From: Globobulimina sp.
Taxonomy: Eukaryota > Foraminifera > Rotaliida
Assembly (NCBI GenBank): GCA_003354225.1
Contig: PIVH01000028.1
Coordinates: 1-10,166 of the forward strand
Direction: 5' to 3'
Length of the DNA: 10,166 nucleotides
A model generated the notes under the pieces. It did not search any database, was not told the DNA's origin, and was given only the letters and a program-made list of their open reading frames with translations. A program made the translations under genes and the position numbers. Below, piece after piece: positions 1 to 6,362 of this stretch; the stretch's first letter is position 1, and each line of letters opens with the position of its first letter.

Positions 1-18
1 ATAGTAGTAGGGGAACAT
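1..18 (-). repeat. Start of LINE 3' tail with CTA repeats (truncated by window)
   Basis: After the ORF2 TGA only 18 nt remain on the minus strand, ending in three CTA units and a T. LINE tails are either poly(A) or short simple repeats, such as the TAA repeats of the Drosophila I factor, so this may be the first part of a CTA-type tail. Too little is visible to decide. Confidence 0.3.
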
Positions 19-3000
19 TCAGCCAGGATCTAAGTCTGGCTCCATGCTCACCGATTGCTTGAACATCCCGGCGAGGGTGTAAAGTTGGTTGGGTATGATA
101 CCCTGCGGATAGAGATATGATTTGTATTTGGCATATCTGATTGAATTATAATTCGTTGTGATGAGGTTGGAGTTGCGGGGGTGTTGTCGACCTATTTCTG
201 CTAATATGTCTGCAATTTGATTAAAGGGTTGTTGGTATGGTTTGGTATGTGATTTCACTTTCCATAGTATAATTTTGTCACGTTTGATATAGTTTTGCGT
301 GTTTTTGAATAGGATAGATAGTGGTTTCTTATTTGAATGTTTCGGAGTGATTATTAGTGGGAGGAAATTGAACAAGGAATCGGTGAATATTAGGATTCTT
401 CGGTTAGTAGTATCTATTTTGCAGTGATTTATGAGGAATTGCGATTTGTGGATGGCGTACAATTCACCATAGTGATTTGACTGTGATCCAATGGGTTGAG
501 CGAAGCAATGTATTTTATTTCTGTCAATAATGCAGATACCTATTCCTGCAGTGTTTGTGTGTGGATCGCGGGACGAATCTGTGGCTATTATCAAGTCATT
601 GGCATTAATCTTGTGTTGATAATAGCGCCATTCATTGAAATTATTATTACGTATGTGGAACATTATCATTTTTGAGGGAACTAAGTTATGTTTACATCGG
701 ATGCGTTTTATGGTGCTTTTCCCATTGTTTATATTGAGTACGTGGGTGAGCCAACGGTGCGTTTGGGAGACTACCTCTTTGTATAATGTATGTTTGTTTG
801 TGTTAATGTTTATTTGTGTATGTACATAGGCAAATTTATTAGTGTCAGTATTATATATATTTGCACCACAAAGGATTCTCCAGAATTGAGCTTTTTGCAA
901 ATTGACATTATGGCAGATTTCAATCAGTCGTTGCATGTATAGATGGTGATGTATTTTATTTATCGCGGCACCACTTTTTGCAAACGTTGCAGAGGCATGA
1001 TTCCAGTATTCATGTCTCAAGATATTTAGATTGGGGCAGAGTACTGCTAGGTGGTATTCAATGGGGACATTAGTTCGGGAATGGCAGAGATGGCAGTAAT
1101 TATTTTTTGTGTTGAAATTATAAAATAACTCTCTGTAAACCTGGATCATATCTGTTTTTACGTAATCTGCCAATTCATTAATTTCATAGCAATTCATTGG
1201 TTTATAGTTATCAGTGATATGGTTTAGGATTTTGATTGGATGATAATGATTTAATGCATTAATGATTTGGATATGTTGGTTTTTCACAATTAAAGGTTTT
1301 AATTCATGCGAATGTGTCACGGAATCAAAGGGATCTATCCAGATGGTTTTGTTGTTTATGGTTTGCTGCGTGGGTGGTAGCCATTTATTTTTTAAATTAA
1401 TATATTGTTTGAAAAGTTTGTGGTGGTGGATATGAGACAGTTTTGCCCATTTATGCATCATGGATATATTACCTCCTTTTAGGAGTTTCCAATAGAAGGA
1501 CATTTTGAGGGATACCCAACGTTCATAGGGGGTGGGGATACCCGCCCACAGATAGAGTTGTGCCGGAACGAAATTTTTTATTTGTGTCTGCGTGCAAATT
1601 GTTTTTAGTTGCTTATCTGTGGCTTCTTTCAATTTTATTTTTTCACAATCAAGAACTTGTGCGAATATTTCCGTGTAAACTAAATAGAAAGTCTTCAGTA
1701 TGCGTATTTTATCAGCGAGGGAAATAAAAATGTGATTGAAATCCAGGTTTGCTAAAATGCGAGCTTTTGAGTCAAGTTTTTTCAGAAACACTGCATTCGT
1801 ATACTTCGTCGACACCAAATTGGTGTTGTCGTAACTGCACAACTTAGCACCAAGATATCTAATGAATGTTGTGCAGTGCAGTCGTTCTCCATTCAAACGT
1901 AGCTTCAGATGCATCACCGACGGTGTATAGTTGCGGTCATAGCGAATATTATCCCACATTATCGGGTATGGCTTATTGGAGATATCATTATAGAATTTTA
2001 TGTGGTCTATGAAGCGTTGTAAGTGTTTTTGAGGGATCTCATCAACGTTATATTCTTGCAATTTATTATTAATATTTATTGCCAGTACTTTGTGATTTAT
2101 TGGTTTCTGGATTATTATCATCGGAGCAGGCTTATTATTTGCTATTTTATTTATGTTATGGTATTCATGGTTTATTAACATTATATCGTGTATATTGTAT
2201 GTATTTATATTGTTGTTATTGAGAGTGTTATCATTGTAAATAATTGTTTTTGATTTTTTATTATTGAATTGGTAGCGCCAATGGTTGCTGTGCTTCTGGC
2301 AGATTTTTAATAGTTTATTCAAATGGGAGATTTTATTCGCGGTCAAAATGATATCATCCGCGTAAAAAGTGCATGCAATCGGTTCATTGGGGTCAGGAGA
2401 GGCGGCTCCACACTCTGACTGTTGTAATTCCTCAATTAAATCATTCAAGAACGCTGCATAGAGGACAGGGGAGAGAACTGACCCTTGTAACACACCATTA
2501 TGGAGCAAGAATTTGTTTGTTATAAAGGGTATGTCTCGTATGGCAGACTGCGAGTTGTCATAGATGGCCTTTATTATTTTGCAGAGATGTAATGGTATTT
2601 TGAAGTGATTATTTAGTTTATAGAGGAGTCCTTTCCTCCAAACAGTATCAAACGCTTTCCGTATATCAAGAAGTGCACAGTAAAGGGGGATTTCTCTCAT
2701 TTTGGCTGTTTCTGCGATCAAATTGATACAACCAATTTGCTCTGGGACTCCTCTTCTTGATCTATTGCCGCCTTGTAATGTATGTAGGTTTCTCCTGAAT
2801 TTATGTTTTATACTCATTTCCCAAAGGATTAATCTTTCATATGTTTTAAAAATAATAGGTAACAATGTGATGGGCCGGTATTGATTGGGGGTATTACCAT
2901 TTTTTGTTTTTAATATCGGTATTACAGTGCCCAACCTCCAATAATATGGGATGAAGAATGATTGGTTCCATACATTAAACATCGTACATAGCAGTTCGTT

Positions 3001-6000
3001 TATGGAGCGTCCATTGGTTTTGAGGTGCACAGATTTGATCCCGTCATATCCCGGGGCGCTATTTTGATTTGCATAGGAAATGGCCAGTTCGATGGAATGG
3101 TATTTTGCTTTTTTATTGGTATTGAGTTCATTATGGCGAGGCAGTGTGTTGTCAACCTCCTCCTTTTTTTCATCCTCCTCTTCAATGCTGGTGCGAAGTG
3201 GCGGAGTGTGCGGCGTTTGTAATGGTATCCCTATAATTACATCGTTATCGCTGTCGTAGGTCTCGTCATTATTTTCCAAGTCATATAATTCATCTCTGAG
3301 CGGTTGCGTTGTTGGGACATAGTTGGGGTCATAGTGCGGAGTGTGAAGGTTATTATCCTCTATTTCATAATTTATATTTGTGTCAATATTTATAATTGCA
3401 GGTATTGGGGAAGTTTCTGATGTATTATGTAGGTCATCTTCCGTAGGTATTTGAGGGATGAATGTGAGGGTGTTAATGGACTGTTTATTGAGTGTATTTT
3501 GGAAATCATTAATTGCAGTTATCTGGGGGTTGTCGTCGGGGTCATTTATGGGACCGTTTATTTTGCTGAAAAATTGTGAGAGCGCTTCATTTTTGTCCAT
3601 TATGACATCATTATAATTTAGGAACGGCTCATCCAATATGAAATCTTTGTTTTTATTGTATCTTTTGAAGGTTTTAAGTTTATTGCAATGGTCGAGGTTG
3701 CTAAATCTTATGGTATTTTGCGTCAAAGTATTTTGTTTATTACGTATGTATTCCGCCTCTGACTCAGCCATTAATATTTTGCCTTCATTGGTGTTATTAT
3801 TTGTGTTCATTAGCAATCTCTGTTTTATGTTTAGAGTGACCTGTTTCCGCGACAGTGTGGACCATTTATTGGTAGTATTAAAATCTGCCAAACCAAATGC
3901 TTTAATTGATGCCAAATGTAATATGTAGGCGGTAGTGATGGAGGTGATGTGGGAGATAAATTGGCGTTCATTTTTATTTTGGTGGTGTTTTATGTTTGCA
4001 GCAAACTGTTTGAGGTATTTTGTGGAATTCTTTATTATTTTATTGTGTATTTTTAAAAGCTCTTTGTTAGGGCCACTGGTTCTGAGTATTAGATGTTTAT
4101 CGATGGCGGCAGTCTCACATTTGGCATTATTTAAGGTGAAGACAACGGGTCTGTGGTCCATGAAGACCGGATGAGTGTCAACATTCATTGACTGGATGGA
4201 GTTCAATTTGTTGGTGATTACATAATCTATGATTGAACCACCACTGTTTTGGACTCCTTTTGCCAAACATGTAAGGAATTTGGGAGCAAATTGGGGGTTC
4301 GCTATTTTTAGGTTGGTGCGATCCAGCATCGTTTTCATGTATCGATAGTGTCCATTGGTGTTATGATCCATTGTCATGGATCCCATTCTGGCATTAAAAT
4401 CGCCTATGACATACATATTATGGCAATGTGATTTATATTTATTGATATCGTCAGTTAGGGAGTTATAGAATTTGAGGCTGCGTTTACTTAATTTTGGTTT
4501 GTATGTTCGTGTGTAATTTATGGCAATGTAGGTGGGTTTTATTTGGTTTTTGATGTTGACAGAGATCCACGTGGTGTTATGCCCTCTCGTTTTTTTAATT
4601 AGCTTTATTTTATTTTTTAGATTGTATTTGTAATATATTAGGATCCCGCCAACATTTTGCAAGTTGTTTGTTGCTATGGGCGCTTTATGAGCCATCAAAT
4701 TGTAACCAGGTAGTCTCCAATTTGGGCGATGTGTCATCCTGGTGTCAATCAGTAGAATTATGTCCAATTTATGGTGTGTTACAAGCTGCTGCATATATGG
4801 ATGCATTTGGTTTATTTTAGTTTTGGCATTGCCGTTAATGTTCATGAAGCCAATCTTCATATTTTTTAGTTTAATTTGGGTGGATGTTATTGGTTCAATG
4901 TCTGGGGCATATATTTGCATAAATGGATATTTTAGGATTGTTTCAGGGATATCATCAGCAGCAAGCAAAGTGTTGTTAATATGACCCTGTATTACTTTGC
5001 TTATCATATAGTTTTTATATCTACGGAGTTGTGTATTTGTAGTGTGGTGTTTGTTTACTGCTCGTTTGAATATTTGATTTAATGAGATAACTGCGTTGTT
5101 TTTTTGATTGTTTATCCAGTTATCTCTGTTTGCGGAGTGTATCTCCATATTTAAGCTGTTATGGGTTCCTTGCCAATGATTTATAATTTCATGGATTTTT
5201 TTATCCCTCGGAGCAAACCATTTTATGTGGTAGTTGTTATTGGCGACTGCTTGTTGTAAAATTAAATCATTCTCAACATAGTTGTTTTTGAGTATGAAGT
5301 CATACAGTGCCAAGATTTTCGTTGCGCTTCTATTAAAAGCATGGAGCTGTTTGTAAACTGTAAGCTCAGCGGTTTCGTTAATATAGGGAACCTTCTTAAA
5401 TCGAATGGGTATATTCGACGGAAAATGGTTCACAATGAACGACTTGATTGGGTGATATCGATGCTGTGGCATGCGAATCGTTATCCATCTCAATGATTTA
5501 TCCATCATGATTTTAAGATATCGATATATTTTACGTAGACGATGTTGATATCGCTCAATGAAGCGGTAAAGGGATTGCGTGTGTTTATGATGTTTAGTGC
5601 TTATCATGTATCCCGTTACGCATTCAGTTTGGATCACATTCATGTAATGATTGAAGTAGTTATGGATGGAATATGTTGTTTTGATTCCGAGGTAAAATCG
5701 GTTATTTTGTAGTGTGTCAAGTACGGAGCGGAACTGTTTCCGATCACTAACGTTATGTATATGTTTTATTTTGTTTGTGATTAAGGCGAGAATTGGTATT
5801 GATTTTAATTTAAAATAAGGAGAATGGCTCAGAGCATCGGTAGTAACAACGTCCACCGCATGCAAATCAATGAACCGATAAACGAAAAAAGAAGAATTAA
5901 AATTATAATGAAGTAAGAAAAAAGTAGGTGGTATACGGAAGAAGAAGAAAAAACAAATAAAATTCAATAGAAATGAGAAAAAAATGGGTTTTATAATTAC

Positions 6001-6201
6001 GGGGTATAAGAAAAAAGAGGGATTAAATGTAGGTAAATATGATGAAAAAAGAGAGCTAATGGTGGTGTGAATGCATTTTATTTGACACAAACAGAGTAAT
6101 AATAATAGAAAAAATAAATAGGAAGATATGGAGTTTGGGCGCAAGTTGGAAGGTTTCATGACGATCGGGCTGATACAGCCATTATTGGTACGAATAAGCA
6201 T
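19..6201 (-). CDS. LINE ORF2 polyprotein: APE endonuclease, reverse transcriptase, CCHC finger, RNase H
   Basis: This 2060-residue ORF would carry out retrotransposition by target-primed reverse transcription in the nucleus. Residues 1-110 are hydrophobic and T-rich in DNA and may not be coding. Residues 110-445 are a basic region I do not recognise. The APE-type endonuclease covers about 446-690 (N-I-N-G at its start, GDFNA at 600-604, IDYV around D659, D682-H683). An acidic linker (about 925-1015) leads to the reverse transcriptase (about 1035-1455): APGYDG around P1050, catalytic D1179, GVLQGSVLSP at 1236-1245, YADD at 1280-1283, YLG at 1449-1451. A CCHC finger (1703-1722) and RNase H (1869-2006) follow. 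The ATG at 6201 lies 5 nt after the ORF1 stop; the next in-frame ATGs are residues 16 and 187, so the true start is uncertain. The stop is TGA at 19-21. Identification as LINE ORF2 is secure; the clade is not. Confidence 0.93.
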   Translation of the reverse strand: MLIRTNNGCISPIVMKPSNLRPNSISSYLFFLLLLLCLCQIKCIHTTISSLFSSYLPTFNPSFFLYPVIIKPIFFSFLLNFICFFFFFRIPPTFFLLHYNFNSSFFVYRFIDLHAVDVVTTDALSHSPYFKLKSIPILALITNKIKHIHNVSDRKQFRSVLDTLQNNRFYLGIKTTYSIHNYFNHYMNVIQTECVTGYMISTKHHKHTQSLYRFIERYQHRLRKIYRYLKIMMDKSLRWITIRMPQHRYHPIKSFIVNHFPSNIPIRFKKVPYINETAELTVYKQLHAFNRSATKILALYDFILKNNYVENDLILQQAVANNNYHIKWFAPRDKKIHEIINHWQGTHNSLNMEIHSANRDNWINNQKNNAVISLNQIFKRAVNKHHTTNTQLRRYKNYMISKVIQGHINNTLLAADDIPETILKYPFMQIYAPDIEPITSTQIKLKNMKIGFMNINGNAKTKINQMHPYMQQLVTHHKLDIILLIDTRMTHRPNWRLPGYNLMAHKAPIATNNLQNVGGILIYYKYNLKNKIKLIKKTRGHNTTWISVNIKNQIKPTYIAINYTRTYKPKLSKRSLKFYNSLTDDINKYKSHCHNMYVIGDFNARMGSMTMDHNTNGHYRYMKTMLDRTNLKIANPQFAPKFLTCLAKGVQNSGGSIIDYVITNKLNSIQSMNVDTHPVFMDHRPVVFTLNNAKCETAAIDKHLILRTSGPNKELLKIHNKIIKNSTKYLKQFAANIKHHQNKNERQFISHITSITTAYILHLASIKAFGLADFNTTNKWSTLSRKQVTLNIKQRLLMNTNNNTNEGKILMAESEAEYIRNKQNTLTQNTIRFSNLDHCNKLKTFKRYNKNKDFILDEPFLNYNDVIMDKNEALSQFFSKINGPINDPDDNPQITAINDFQNTLNKQSINTLTFIPQIPTEDDLHNTSETSPIPAIINIDTNINYEIEDNNLHTPHYDPNYVPTTQPLRDELYDLENNDETYDSDNDVIIGIPLQTPHTPPLRTSIEEEDEKKEEVDNTLPRHNELNTNKKAKYHSIELAISYANQNSAPGYDGIKSVHLKTNGRSINELLCTMFNVWNQSFFIPYYWRLGTVIPILKTKNGNTPNQYRPITLLPIIFKTYERLILWEMSIKHKFRRNLHTLQGGNRSRRGVPEQIGCINLIAETAKMREIPLYCALLDIRKAFDTVWRKGLLYKLNNHFKIPLHLCKIIKAIYDNSQSAIRDIPFITNKFLLHNGVLQGSVLSPVLYAAFLNDLIEELQQSECGAASPDPNEPIACTFYADDIILTANKISHLNKLLKICQKHSNHWRYQFNNKKSKTIIYNDNTLNNNNINTYNIHDIMLINHEYHNINKIANNKPAPMIIIQKPINHKVLAININNKLQEYNVDEIPQKHLQRFIDHIKFYNDISNKPYPIMWDNIRYDRNYTPSVMHLKLRLNGERLHCTTFIRYLGAKLCSYDNTNLVSTKYTNAVFLKKLDSKARILANLDFNHIFISLADKIRILKTFYLVYTEIFAQVLDCEKIKLKEATDKQLKTICTQTQIKNFVPAQLYLWAGIPTPYERWVSLKMSFYWKLLKGGNISMMHKWAKLSHIHHHKLFKQYINLKNKWLPPTQQTINNKTIWIDPFDSVTHSHELKPLIVKNQHIQIINALNHYHPIKILNHITDNYKPMNCYEINELADYVKTDMIQVYRELFYNFNTKNNYCHLCHSRTNVPIEYHLAVLCPNLNILRHEYWNHASATFAKSGAAINKIHHHLYMQRLIEICHNVNLQKAQFWRILCGANIYNTDTNKFAYVHTQININTNKHTLYKEVVSQTHRWLTHVLNINNGKSTIKRIRCKHNLVPSKMIMFHIRNNNFNEWRYYQHKINANDLIIATDSSRDPHTNTAGIGICIIDRNKIHCFAQPIGSQSNHYGELYAIHKSQFLINHCKIDTTNRRILIFTDSLFNFLPLIITPKHSNKKPLSILFKNTQNYIKRDKIILWKVKSHTKPYQQPFNQIADILAEIGRQHPRNSNLITTNYNSIRYAKYKSYLYPQGIIPNQLYTLAGMFKQSVSMEPDLDPG
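184..597 (-). other. ORF2 C-terminal RNase H domain
   Basis: The type I RNase H active site can be read in order: D1875 in ATDSS, E1913 in GELYAI, D1941 in FTDSL, H1985 in VKSHT and D1998 in ADILAEIG. It would degrade the RNA strand of the RNA-DNA hybrid during second-strand synthesis. The domain ends about 55 residues before the ORF2 stop. RNase H occurs only in some LINE clades, which narrows where this element belongs but does not settle it. Confidence 0.87.
1036..1095 (-). other. ORF2 CCHC zinc finger between RT and RNase H
   Basis: C1703, C1706, H1717 and C1722 form a C-x2-C-x10-H-x4-C pattern with a hydrophobic stretch before the last Cys. Many LINE ORF2 proteins carry a CCHC finger downstream of the RT, where it is thought to help bind template RNA or target DNA. 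The second spacer (10) is slightly longer than the common 7-8. Placement before an RNase H matches plant-type L1 elements. Confidence 0.75.
1837..3099 (-). other. ORF2 reverse transcriptase domain with a ~107-residue insertion
   Basis: Motifs appear in the LINE order: SAPGYDGI (motif 0) around P1050, YRPITLLP (motif 1), LDIRKAFD (motif A, D1179), GVLQGSVLSP (motif B, Leu in place of the usual Pro), FYADDI (motif C, D1282 and D1283), NNKKSKT (motif D) ending near Y1322, and LRLNGERL...RYLGAKL (primer grip and start of thumb) at 1434-1453. All three metal-binding aspartates are present. Motif D and the YLG segment normally lie close together; here about 107 residues separate them. Confidence 0.93.
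4132..4866 (-). other. ORF2 apurinic-like (APE) endonuclease domain
   Basis: The domain nicks target DNA to expose the 3' hydroxyl that primes cDNA synthesis. Ordered signatures of the exonuclease-endonuclease-phosphatase fold are visible: N-I-N-G near residue 454, LLIDTR with D486 at the place of the usual catalytic Glu, a GG-hydrophobic strand, GDFNA at 600-604 (D601, N603), SIIDYV with D659, and D682-H683 followed by RPVV. Spacing and order fit the family. The one departure is Asp where most members have Glu (QET or similar). Confidence 0.9.
4867..5874 (-). other. ORF2 N-terminal region of unknown function (residues ~110-445)
   Basis: Most APE-type LINE ORF2 proteins begin close to the endonuclease. 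Here about 335 residues precede it that look coding: composition is less T-biased than in the segment upstream, and charged and aromatic residues are mixed. Residues around 210-260 are rich in Arg, Lys, His and Tyr, compatible with nucleic-acid binding. I recognise no family, Cys/His finger or catalytic motif. The nearest in-frame Met inside it is residue 187 at 5643, so a shorter protein starting there would lose part of this region. Function is unknown; an RNA- or DNA-binding role is only a guess from charge. Confidence 0.5.
5884..6114 (-). repeat. Phased T6C tract array, about 32-nt period, at the start of ORF2
   Basis: On the plus strand GAAAAAA begins at 5884, 5917, 5947, 5977, 6010, 6044 and 6108. 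The spacings are 33, 30, 30, 33, 34 and 64, so one place is skipped. Read on the coding strand these are TTTTTTC tracts about every three helical turns. The units between them are not clear copies of each other, so this is a phased motif array and not a simple tandem repeat. Translated in the ORF2 frame it gives the Phe-rich hydrophobic segment. A curved-DNA promoter element, a splicing polypyrimidine tract or a nucleosome-excluding tract are all possible. Confidence 0.6.
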
Positions 6202-6206
6202 AGCGA

Positions 6207-6362
6207 TTATGGCTCGTCGACGGAATCATCGTTATCGTCGTTGACATTTTTATTCGTGTTATTATTGTTGTTATTGCTCATTATTTCACAGTCCGCGTCC
6301 TCTTCATCTTCATTTTTATAGTCATTGTCAGCGTCATTATTATCGACATCGGAGTCATCATC
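6207..6362 (-). repeat. Asp/Asn codon-rich low-complexity tract at the ORF1 3' end
   Basis: GAT, GAC, AAT and AAC codons dominate the last ~51 codons of ORF1, including a run of six Asn codons (AAT/AAC) in the protein. It looks like an imperfect trinucleotide repeat that expanded in frame. The product is a strongly acidic, probably disordered tail. It lies directly before the ORF1/ORF2 junction, where RNA structure could matter for reinitiation. Confidence 0.6.

Noticed and set aside
635-4984. Several plus-strand open frames of 60-96 codons inside the ORF2 region
   Set aside because: They lie antisense to strongly supported domains, have no recognisable content, and are expected as shadows of a long T/G-rich complementary strand.
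5884-6114. CRISPR-like array because of ~32-nt periodicity
   Set aside because: Only a 7-nt A-tract motif recurs; there are no conserved 23-37 nt repeats or cas genes, and the context is eukaryotic.
6199-6228. Programmed frameshift fusing ORF1 to ORF2
   Set aside because: The frames overlap by fewer than 20 nt, no slippery heptamer is evident in that overlap, and an ATG directly after the stop makes reinitiation simpler.
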